From Streptomyces flaveus (GTDB taxonomy: Bacteria > Actinomycetota > Actinomycetes > Streptomycetales > Streptomycetaceae), in assembly GCF_014647675.1 (NCBI RefSeq), contig NZ_BMPQ01000011.1, positions 62,001-126,000 on the forward strand: 64,000 nucleotides of DNA, written 5' to 3'. The position numbers and the translations under genes were made by a program. The notes beneath the pieces were generated by a model. That model saw only the letters and a list, made by a program, of their open reading frames with translations, was not told the origin of the DNA and ran no database searches. Shown here piece after piece: positions 25,119 through 32,923 of the stretch. How positions within the stretch are numbered: the stretch's first letter is position 1; each line of letters opens with the position of its first letter.

Positions 25119-26339
25119 TCAGTCCAGTGCGGCGAGGTGGTCGGTGGCGCCTCCACGCCACTCGATCAGAAAGAGGGTTGCGTCGTCGCTGGTGCGTCCG
25201 CCGCGTTCCTCCTTCAGCGTGTGGGACAGCCAGCGAACCTCCGCCCTTACCCCCTCTTCGATCTGACCCATACGGTTGACGCAGCGGATGAGTTGTTCTT
25301 TGCCGAACAGCTCCGCGCCGTCCTCGTGCTCCTCGATCACGCCGTCGGTGTAGCACAACAGCTGGTCACCGCGCTGCAGCCGGTGTTCGCTGACCCGGGG
25401 CTGGTCGCCGCCGAACCCCACCGGCAGCGTGGTCGGTCCCTCCAGCGACCGTACGACCTTGTGGTTGCGGATCAGCAGCGGCGCGGGGTGGCCGGCGTTG
25501 ACCCAGTCCAGGTGGCCTGTGGCAACGTTGAGCTGCATCATCTGCGCGGTGACGAAGTGTTCGGGCCCGAACTGCCGGGCGATGGCCTGGTCCATGAACG
25601 CGTACTTCTCGGCGAGACTGATGTCGGCGCGTCGGGCGTGGCGGTAGGCGCCGACGGCGACGGTGGCCATCGTGGCGGCCTCCAGGTCGTGGCCCATCGC
25701 ATCGACGACGGCCACATGCAGGATGTTGTCGTTGAGGGCGTAGTCGAAGCTGTCGCCGGCGACGTTGTAGGCGGGCTCCAGGATCCCGGCCACCCCGACC
25801 TGGGGCACGGACATCGACAGCGGCGGCAGCAGGGACCATTGCATCTCCGCGGCCAGGCTCATCGGCTCGCGCCGTCGGGCCTGGAAGAACTGGTCGGTAT
25901 AGGCGCTCTTGGTCACCAGCAGGTCGGCGACCAGGCCGGAGAGCCTGCGCAGCAGACGCCGGTCGTCGTCGTCGACGCTGTCCAGGGTGAGCGCCATGAC
26001 GCCGACCTCGTCGCTGCCGTCGAGCAGCGGCAGGTGCATCCGCACGGCGTCGGCTTGCGGCACCTCGATGACTTCCATCCGCAAAAAGGCCCGTCCGGCC
26101 GGGGAATCAGTGATCGGTTGGGGCTCGCCGACGCGCAGTTTGCTGCCCGGCAGCGGGACCAGCAGTTCCTGCCCGTAGTCCTGCAGCAGGATGGAGACCT
26201 CGCGGCCGCCGATCCTGGCCACCTCCTCCGCGATCAGCGGAGCGATCAGCTGCGGCGGCATCTGCTGCGCCCGATCCAGCAGCAAGCCCAGCAGCCGCTC
26301 GCCGAACCCCTCCGACCGGTCCACCGCGCTGTCCTTCAC
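25119..26339 (-). CDS. PP2C (SpoIIE-type) serine phosphatase with GAF-like sensor
   Basis: 406 residues from a GTG at 26339 (GAGGGG 7 bases upstream); further upstream frame is open but less likely coding. Residues about 20-165 are a GAF-like domain (MPPQLIAPLIAEEVARIGG, GVMALTLDSVDDDDRRLL). The phosphatase domain from about 195 shows AGDSFDYALND, VVDAMGHDLEAATMA and SDDATLFLIEW, which hold the metal-binding Asp residues. Such enzymes dephosphorylate anti-anti-sigma factors. It may act on one of the many RsbV-like partners elsewhere in the genome. Confidence 0.87.
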   Translation of the reverse strand: MKDSAVDRSEGFGERLLGLLLDRAQQMPPQLIAPLIAEEVARIGGREVSILLQDYGQELLVPLPGSKLRVGEPQPITDSPAGRAFLRMEVIEVPQADAVRMHLPLLDGSDEVGVMALTLDSVDDDDRRLLRRLSGLVADLLVTKSAYTDQFFQARRREPMSLAAEMQWSLLPPLSMSVPQVGVAGILEPAYNVAGDSFDYALNDNILHVAVVDAMGHDLEAATMATVAVGAYRHARRADISLAEKYAFMDQAIARQFGPEHFVTAQMMQLNVATGHLDWVNAGHPAPLLIRNHKVVRSLEGPTTLPVGFGGDQPRVSEHRLQRGDQLLCYTDGVIEEHEDGAELFGKEQLIRCVNRMGQIEEGVRAEVRWLSHTLKEERGGRTSDDATLFLIEWRGGATDHLAALD

Positions 26340-26645
26340 TGCCCGTCCCCTCTTCACCTTCTGCCATGCCGCGCGATTCCCGGCAACCCGGGGTCCGCCA
26401 CCGGCACAGCCGGCCACCGCACAGCGACTGAGGTCACCAGCCCGTCCGAGCCGCAGGACACGGCATGCCGCGGTCACCGCGCGCACGGCATCAGTCAAGC
26501 CGCTGGATGGCGGACGGCGGCCTGACGCTTCGGCGTGGAGGCCGTTTTTCACCCGTGCAGTCGCGAAGTCACCGCCAGAGCTGTGGGGCCCCGAACGAGG
26601 GGGACAACATGCTCCTCGACGCGTACCGGCCCGACCAGACGGTCG

Positions 26646-27725
26646 TCAGGCCGTCGGGTCGAGGCCCTTCGACAGGCCGGTGTAGGCGGGCTTGGCGGCA
26701 TAGCTCTCGTTGTACGGGAGGGCCGCCCCGTACCCGTTGAACGTGCCCGGCACCCACGAATACTTGTCGGTGATGCCCCAGACCGTGATGCCCGCGCAGC
26801 GGGGGACGCCCAGGCAGTTCTCGCTGGCCGTCTTGTAGTCGGTGGACTGCTGGGCGAGTTCGGTGGAGGAGGCGGGCGTGGGGATGCGGATGTCCAGTTC
26901 GGTGATGGAGACCTCCAGGCCCAGGTCCGAGAAGCGCTTCAGGTTCGCCTTCATCGAAGAGGGGACCTGGCCCACCACGAAGTGGGACTGGAAGCCGATG
27001 CCGTGCAACGGGACTCCGTCGGCGAGGAGTTGCTTGGCCAGCGCGTACAGGGCGTCGCTCTTCGCGTTGTCCGCCTCGATGTTGTAGTCGTTGATGTACA
27101 GCTTGGCGGCGGGGTCGGCGGCGTGGGTCCAGCGGAGCGCGTTGGCGATGTATCCGGTCCCGAGCTTGTTCTGCCACAGCGAACTGCGCATCGAACCGTC
27201 CTCGTTGAACGTCTCGTTGACGACGTCCCAGGAGTAGATCTTGCCCTTGTAGCGGCCGACGGTCGTGTCGATGTGCTTCTTGAGGATCGTGTTCAGCTCG
27301 GAGGCGGAGAAGTTGCCGTTCTTCAGCCAGGACGGGAGCTGGCTGTACCAGGCCAGGGTGTGGCCGCGTACCCCCTGCTTGTGCGCGCTCGCGTGCGCGA
27401 CGAGGCGGTCCGCGGCGGCCCAGTTGTAGCTGCCCCGGCTCGGCTCCAGCGCGTCCCACTTCATCACGTTCTCGGCCGTCACCGAGTTGAACTCCCGGTC
27501 CAGGACGGCCGTGTACGCCGACTCGTTCTGCAACGGGCCGTCGGCGACCGCCGCACCGATCTTCACGCCGCGTGCGTCGGCGTGGCCGCGAAGCGTGGTG
27601 GCGGCGCTGGCGTCGGGCGTGAGCTGGGGAACCGTGACGGCCGCCGCCGCGACCAGTGCGCCGACGGCCACGAGGGGGAGGGGGCGCAGAAAACGGCTTC
27701 GGCGACGTCTGGGGGAGTACGGCAT
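26646..27725 (-). CDS. Secreted endo-1,4-beta-xylanase, GH10
   Basis: 359 residues from the ATG at 27725 (CAGGAGC 7 bases upstream). A signal peptide with an Arg-rich n-region spans residues 1 to about 42. The GH10 barrel fills the rest: AENVMKWDALEP, GHTLAWYSQLPSWL, WDVVNETF with acid/base Glu171, and ITELDIR with nucleophile Glu276. There is no carbohydrate-binding module. It cleaves xylan in the medium. It lies just downstream of the sugar operon in the same direction, with 149 bases between. Confidence 0.94.
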   Translation of the reverse strand: MPYSPRRRRSRFLRPLPLVAVGALVAAAAVTVPQLTPDASAATTLRGHADARGVKIGAAVADGPLQNESAYTAVLDREFNSVTAENVMKWDALEPSRGSYNWAAADRLVAHASAHKQGVRGHTLAWYSQLPSWLKNGNFSASELNTILKKHIDTTVGRYKGKIYSWDVVNETFNEDGSMRSSLWQNKLGTGYIANALRWTHAADPAAKLYINDYNIEADNAKSDALYALAKQLLADGVPLHGIGFQSHFVVGQVPSSMKANLKRFSDLGLEVSITELDIRIPTPASSTELAQQSTDYKTASENCLGVPRCAGITVWGITDKYSWVPGTFNGYGAALPYNESYAAKPAYTGLSKGLDPTA

Positions 27726-27874
27726 GGATGCTGCTCCTGGCTCGATGTGGGGGTGAGGGCCGGGCCCGCGGGTGCGGTGGTACGTCACCCTCCAGTCGCC
27801 GCCCACCGGGAGGAGGTTGCCGGGAAGCCCGCAGACACGCGTGAGTCCCGCCGGGCATCAACCCGAAAGAGCCG

Positions 27875-29041
27875 TCACTCCCGTATCCGCCCCGCCAGCA
27901 CCGCCGCCCCCAGCGCCGACACGATCAGCGTCACCAGTGCCAGTCGCAGATCGGCCGCACCCGCGAGGAGGCCCACGGCCGGGCCGGCGAGGAGGAAGCC
28001 GGGCCACTGGCCGATGGTGATGACGGAGACGCCCTCGCCGGGCGGGACTCCGGGCTGCCGGCCGGCCAGGCCGATCGCCGCCGGGAGGACGCAGGCGATG
28101 CCAAGGCCGACGACGGTGAAACCGGCCAGAGCGAGCGGCAGGCCGGGCCGGACGAGGACGAGGGCCGTACCGAGGGCGACCGTCAGCAGCGAGAGCCGTA
28201 CGAAAGCGCGTTGGCCCAGGCGAGCCACGAAGCGGTCGCCCAGCAGCCGTTGCACCAGGATCGCCACGGAGAAGCACGTGTACGTCGCCGCACCGAGCGC
28301 CGAACCCTCGCCCAGGTAGTCGGCCGTGTAGACCGAGCTCCACTGGGACGCCGCGCCCTCGACGAAGGACGCCAGGAACGCGATGGAGGCGAGCAGGATC
28401 AGCTGGGGAGTGAAGCGCTGCCGTACGGACCGGCGGCGTTCCTTGCGGATCTCCTCGTCCGGCAGCCAACCGGCGGACGCGAGCAGCAGCGTCCCGAGGA
28501 TGCCGCTACTCACCGCCATCTGCACGCCCGGCGACACCCCGGTGGCCGCGGCGAGCGTACCGAGGGCGCCGCCGGCCAGCACCCCGCAGCTGTAGGTGGC
28601 GTGGAAGCTCGAGAGCAGGGGCCTGCCATGGCGGCGTTCCACCGCGACCGCCAGCGCGTTCACCGGCGTGGCCAGGAACGTCGCCGCGACACCCCAGAGC
28701 GTCAGCCCGGTCACCAGGGCGGGGACGGTCGACGCCCCCGCCAGCAGCGGCGCGTTGAGCAGGATGAGGGCGGCTGCCGAGAGGCCCAGCAGGCGGGTGC
28801 TCACCCGTCCGATCAGCGCGGTGATCAGCACGATCGCGACGAGGTCCCCGGCGGCGGACGTACTGCTCACCAGCCCCCACTCGGACACGTCCAGGCCGAC
28901 CGCACCCCGGATCGCCGGGATGCGCGCCATCCAGCCGCCCTGGGTGGCACCCAGGATCACGAAGACCAGGCAGACCGAGAGACGGGCCCGTAAGTCGGAG
29001 GAGGACGGGGACGAGGACGATGACGTCGTGGTCGTCTTCAC
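27875..29041 (-). CDS. MFS transporter, last gene of the sugar operon
   Basis: 388 residues from a GTG at 29041 that overlaps the upstream stop (GTGA). A Ser-rich N-terminus precedes about 12 membrane helices (LSVCLVFVILGATQGGWMAR, LLGLSAAALILLNAPLLAG, and so on). It is in the family of small MFS proteins like YbjJ (inner membrane, putative sugar or acid transport). The tight coupling to the ABC-2 permeases implies a shared role. Confidence 0.83.
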   Translation of the reverse strand: MKTTTTSSSSSPSSSDLRARLSVCLVFVILGATQGGWMARIPAIRGAVGLDVSEWGLVSSTSAAGDLVAIVLITALIGRVSTRLLGLSAAALILLNAPLLAGASTVPALVTGLTLWGVAATFLATPVNALAVAVERRHGRPLLSSFHATYSCGVLAGGALGTLAAATGVSPGVQMAVSSGILGTLLLASAGWLPDEEIRKERRRSVRQRFTPQLILLASIAFLASFVEGAASQWSSVYTADYLGEGSALGAATYTCFSVAILVQRLLGDRFVARLGQRAFVRLSLLTVALGTALVLVRPGLPLALAGFTVVGLGIACVLPAAIGLAGRQPGVPPGEGVSVITIGQWPGFLLAGPAVGLLAGAADLRLALVTLIVSALGAAVLAGRIRE

Positions 29042-29877
29042 CCGTTCACCCCCGTGTAGTGCCGCAGACTCCACTTCCACAGCAACCTCGTGCCCAGATA
29101 CGCCACCGCCCCCAGCAGCGGCGAAGCAGCCGCCAGCCAGTACGGCACCCCGGTGTCGTGCCCGTGCCCGGTCAGTACGGCCGCCGGGAAGTACGCCACG
29201 AACGCCAGCGGAAGCGCGAACGTCAGGAAGCCGCCCACCGCCTTCGGCAGCACGTTCAGCGGATAGCTGCCGAAGGTGCCGAGCAGTTCCTCCAGCCAGC
29301 GGCCCCAGTAGTCGGCCGCCGGGAAGCGGAGGGAGGCGCAGGCCACCACCGTGAACAGGGCCGCTTCCAGGAGCATTCCGCCGAGTACGCAGATGATGAG
29401 GTACGTGATCCGGCCCGCCGTCCAGTCCAGTTCGCTGCGGGTCAGCGCGCCCACCATCAGGCCGACCGCCACCGTCAGGTCGCCGATCGCGTTCGTGGGG
29501 AAGTACTGGAGCTGGAGCTGGCGGTACACCGGCATCGGGCGGACGAGGTACGTGTCGATCACCCCCTCCTGGATGTGGCGGCTCAGACCGTGCACCCGGC
29601 CGAGGAAGAGCACGAACAGACCGTGGGCCAGCATCCGGATCGCCGCGATCAGCAGTACGTCCGCGCTCTCCCAGCCGCCCATCCCGGTGAACCGGGTCAG
29701 CAGCACCGTCGCGAACACGATCACCGACACCTGCCAGATCGCACCGATCGCGATCATCATCAGGAACTCGGAGCGATACTCCAGCTGCGAACGGAAGTTG
29801 AGCTTCGTGATCCGCCACACGGTCCGCCAGGGCTTCAGCGAGAACAAGGGAGTGGACCAGGACTTCTGCGAGGACAC
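29038..29877 (-). CDS. ABC-2 exporter permease (DUF990/YhaP-like)
   Basis: 279 residues from a GTG at 29877, with GGGAGG 6 bases upstream. Six hydrophobic segments of the ABC-2 type, with EFLMMIAIGAIWQVSVIVFA, VHGLSRHIQEGVIDTYLVRP and LNVLPKAVGGFLTFALPLAFV. It pairs with the permease at 29880-30692 and the ATPase at 30696-31760 to make an ABC exporter of unknown cargo. Confidence 0.85.
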   Translation of the reverse strand: MSSQKSWSTPLFSLKPWRTVWRITKLNFRSQLEYRSEFLMMIAIGAIWQVSVIVFATVLLTRFTGMGGWESADVLLIAAIRMLAHGLFVLFLGRVHGLSRHIQEGVIDTYLVRPMPVYRQLQLQYFPTNAIGDLTVAVGLMVGALTRSELDWTAGRITYLIICVLGGMLLEAALFTVVACASLRFPAADYWGRWLEELLGTFGSYPLNVLPKAVGGFLTFALPLAFVAYFPAAVLTGHGHDTGVPYWLAAASPLLGAVAYLGTRLLWKWSLRHYTGVNG

Positions 29878-29879
29878 GG

Positions 29880-30692
29880 TCAGCCTCCCTGGGAGATCAC
29901 GCGCAGGGCGGCCCGCCGCCACACCAGCCGGGTGAGCAGGGCGAGAACCACCACCCAGGCGGCCTGAATCGCCAACTGAGTCCCGGCGTCCGACAGTTGG
30001 ATCCGGCCCACGTGCAGCGACAGCGGCACGCTCAGCGTCGCCTGGAAGGGCAGAAAGCTGCTGAGCGTGATGAACCAGTCCGGGAAGAACCACAATGGCG
30101 CGTACACCCCGGACAGCAGGTTCTGCGCGAAGATCAGGATCAGCATCGCGGCGCCGTTGCGGAGCGTGAAGAAGCACAGCTGGTCGATGGCGAGCATGAT
30201 GTAGTACAGGACCCACTGGCCCAGCAGCAGGCTCACCATGAACACCCCTGCCACGGCAGCCGACTTGGGCGGCTGTACGACTCCGGCGGCCACACAGACC
30301 GCGTAGCCGACGATGGCCCACGCGAAGCCGTAGATCTGCTCACCAAGGGCCCGCAGGGCGTAGTAGCGCTGCGGCGGCAGCGGGCGCAGGTACCAGTACA
30401 CGATGGTGCCGAAGTGCATGTGCTGGAGCACCGTGTCGCGGCCCGAGTACTGGTCCAACTCCCGTACGCGCGTGGCCAGTACGGCGAGCACGGCGTACGT
30501 GACGGCCTGCTCGCGGTCGAGCCCGGCGGTGGTGCCGGTCGCCGCGTACAGGCCCCGCCACAGCGAGGCGACCAGCACCACCTGGACGGTCAGTCGCAGC
30601 AGGGCGGCGGTCATACGGGGCGGGGTGTGCAGCTCGCCGAGCGGGGTGACCCGGGCGGCCCGCCAGGCGCGCAGGGCGGAGGGCATGGCCAC
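29880..30692 (-). CDS. ABC-2 exporter permease
   Basis: 270 residues from a GTG at 30692 (an ATG two codons later is possible). Membrane helices alternate with HFGTIVYWYLRPLPPQRYYA, the typical cytoplasmic segment of this permease group, and LLSGVYAPLWFFPDWFITLS. The gene starts 3 bases after the ATPase stop. Confidence 0.85.
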   Translation of the reverse strand: MAMPSALRAWRAARVTPLGELHTPPRMTAALLRLTVQVVLVASLWRGLYAATGTTAGLDREQAVTYAVLAVLATRVRELDQYSGRDTVLQHMHFGTIVYWYLRPLPPQRYYALRALGEQIYGFAWAIVGYAVCVAAGVVQPPKSAAVAGVFMVSLLLGQWVLYYIMLAIDQLCFFTLRNGAAMLILIFAQNLLSGVYAPLWFFPDWFITLSSFLPFQATLSVPLSLHVGRIQLSDAGTQLAIQAAWVVVLALLTRLVWRRAALRVISQGG

Positions 30693-30695
30693 GGA

Positions 30696-31760
30696 TCAGC
30701 CTCCCTGCGTCCGAGCCGGTGCCTGGGCGGCCACGTCACCAGCCACGTCGCCCGCCATGTCCGCGGCCATGTCGCCCGCCTGGACGTACGCCGCCCGCAT
30801 CACGTCCTCCAACTCGGCCTCGTCCAGGGCGATGTCGGTCACCTCGTACCGCTCGATGACCTGTTTCAGCGCCTGGTGGACGGTCGGGGCGGCCGGCCCG
30901 TCCGGGCCGAAGACCACCTGAGGGCCATCCCGCCGTACGAGTACGACTCCGGGCCATGGTTCGACGGGGGCGTGCCCATCTGCGAGCGTGGCCCGTACCT
31001 GCCAGGTCGAGCCGAACTTCCGGCGGATCTCGTCCAGCGTGCCGTCCAGGACCAGCCGCCCGTGGTTGATCAGCACGACGCGCTCCGCGAGCCGCTCGAC
31101 CTCCGTCATGTCGTGCGTGGTGAGCAGCACCGTCCGCCCGCGCTCCTCCACCTGGTACCGGAGGAACTCCCGCACCTGCTCCTTGACCACCACGTCCATG
31201 CCGATGGTCGGCTCGTCGAGGAAGACCACGGGCGGGTCGTGCAGCAGCGCGGCGGCCAGGTCGGAGCGCACGCGCTGGCCGAGCGAGAGGTGCCGTACGC
31301 GCGTGTCCCAGAAGGAGGACAGGTCGAGGAGGTCGTCGAACTCCCGCAGCCGCGAGGCGTGTTCGTCCGCCGGTACGTCGTAGATGTCGCGCAGGATCGC
31401 GAACGATTCCCGCACGGGCAGGTCCCACCACAGCTGGGTGCGCTGCCCGAACACGGCCCCGATGTTGCGCGCGTTGCGCTCGCGCTCCTCGTACGGGACG
31501 GTGCCCACGACCCGCGCCTCACCGGCCGTGGGCGTGAGGATGCCGGTGAGCATCTTGATGGTGGTGGACTTGCCCGCGCCGTTCGGCCCGAGTAGAGCGA
31601 GGAGTTCGCCGGGCTGCACCTCGAAGCTGATGTCGGTGACGGCGTGCTTGGCGACCCGCTCCGGGTTGACCAGTGATCTGACGGCGCCCAGGAAACCGGG
31701 TCGGCGCACGGTCGTGTGGAAGGTACGGGACAGGCCCCGGACCTCGATGCTGCCGCTCAT
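30696..31760 (-). CDS. ABC exporter ATP-binding protein
   Basis: 354 residues. Walker A LLGPNGAGKSTTIKML (near residue 55), Q-loop AVFGQRTQLWWDLPV, signature LSLGQRVRSDLAAAL, Walker B PPVVFLDEPTIGMD and switch LLTTHDMTEVERL. The C-terminal tail repeats MAADMAGDVAGDVAAQ. It starts in the last four bases of the MFS gene (ATGA). It powers the two adjacent permeases. Confidence 0.92.
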   Translation of the reverse strand: MSGSIEVRGLSRTFHTTVRRPGFLGAVRSLVNPERVAKHAVTDISFEVQPGELLALLGPNGAGKSTTIKMLTGILTPTAGEARVVGTVPYEERERNARNIGAVFGQRTQLWWDLPVRESFAILRDIYDVPADEHASRLREFDDLLDLSSFWDTRVRHLSLGQRVRSDLAAALLHDPPVVFLDEPTIGMDVVVKEQVREFLRYQVEERGRTVLLTTHDMTEVERLAERVVLINHGRLVLDGTLDEIRRKFGSTWQVRATLADGHAPVEPWPGVVLVRRDGPQVVFGPDGPAAPTVHQALKQVIERYEVTDIALDEAELEDVMRAAYVQAGDMAADMAGDVAGDVAAQAPARTQGG

Positions 31761-32923
31761 GCAGCGGACCTCCTGGTCAGCCGGATCAGCCATATGGTCG
31801 CGACGAGACTGGCCCCCGACAGCACTGTCAGCAGCCACGGCACCGCGCGGATGCCGGACGATTCGATGCCCATCCCGAGCAGCGGAGGAGCCGCCACCCC
31901 ACCGATCATCGACGCTGCGATCACCCAGGCGCCAGCCCTTTTTGCCTGGGGGAGGGCCCTGTTGAGCCAGGGCAGTCCGGTCGGGAAGACCGGCGCGATG
32001 AACAGGCCCACACCCGCGTACGCCCATGGGGCCGCCCCCGGAATCAGCGCGAGCAGCAGGCACGCCGTCATCCCGGCCGCGCACACGGTGAGGATGCGCT
32101 CGGGCGAGTACCGCAGCGTGATCGGCACGACGAGGAAGCGGCCGACGGTCATCATCAGCCAGTACACGGAGGTGGCGGAGGCCGCGACGGTGGCGCTGTA
32201 GCCGACGGTCTCCAGATGCGTGGGTTCCCAGCCGCCGACGCCCGCCTCGACGCCGACGTTGAGGATGTAGAGGACGATGAAGCCGATGAGTACGCGGGAG
32301 AGAAGGCCCCCGGTGGCGGCGGGTTTTTCCACTGAGAGCACCGGTGCCTCGCTGCCCACGCCGCCCGTGCACAGAATCAGCGCGCCCGCCAGGACCGCAC
32401 AGGCCCCGAAGGCGTACGCGTACCCGTCCGGGCCCGTCCAGGCGATGAGTGCCGGGCCGAGTACCGCCCCGATGCCGAAGTGGGCGTGGAGAATGTTGAG
32501 CATCGCCGTCGACCGCTCGCCGAAGCCGACCGCGAAGAGCTGGTTGAGGCCGTAGTCGATACCGCCGAAACCGAGGCCGCCGAGGAAGGCCGCGGCGAGC
32601 GCGAGAGGCCAGTTCGGGGCGAACGCGAAGCCCGCTCCGCCGGCCGCCATCAGGGCGTAACTCGCCCCGAGCAGCGCCTTGTTGCTGATCCGGGAGTGGA
32701 TCGCGTTGAAGGCCAGGACACCCGCGACGCCGCCCGTGAAGTGCAGGCTGAGTCCGAGTCCGGCCGCGGAGGGGGAGAGAGCGAACTCCTCGCGCAGGCC
32801 CGGGACCGCCGGGCCGTAGAGCGACTGGAGTATGCCGATGAGGACGAAACCGACGCATGACGCGACTGCGGCCGGACGGCTGAAGAGCCGCCCGGCCGCA
32901 GTCGGGGTGACCGTGTCAGTCAC
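31757..32923 (-). CDS. MFS transporter, FucP-like
   Basis: 388 residues from a GTG at 32923, overlapping the beta-galactosidase stop by 8 bases. About 12 helices, with AGLGLSLHFTGGVAGVLAFN and LNQLFAVGFGERSTAMLNIL-type segments reminiscent of fucose/glucose permease relatives. The position directly after beta-galactosidase suggests movement of a sugar or sugar product. Confidence 0.83.
   Translation of the reverse strand: MTDTVTPTAAGRLFSRPAAVASCVGFVLIGILQSLYGPAVPGLREEFALSPSAAGLGLSLHFTGGVAGVLAFNAIHSRISNKALLGASYALMAAGGAGFAFAPNWPLALAAAFLGGLGFGGIDYGLNQLFAVGFGERSTAMLNILHAHFGIGAVLGPALIAWTGPDGYAYAFGACAVLAGALILCTGGVGSEAPVLSVEKPAATGGLLSRVLIGFIVLYILNVGVEAGVGGWEPTHLETVGYSATVAASATSVYWLMMTVGRFLVVPITLRYSPERILTVCAAGMTACLLLALIPGAAPWAYAGVGLFIAPVFPTGLPWLNRALPQAKRAGAWVIAASMIGGVAAPPLLGMGIESSGIRAVPWLLTVLSGASLVATIWLIRLTRRSAA

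Noticed and set aside
23853..26525. 890-codon open frame on the plus strand
   Set aside because: It runs across a DUF4037 gene in another frame and antisense to the SpoIIE-type gene, has Arg/Pro/Gly-rich content without domains, and is a typical GC-rich shadow.
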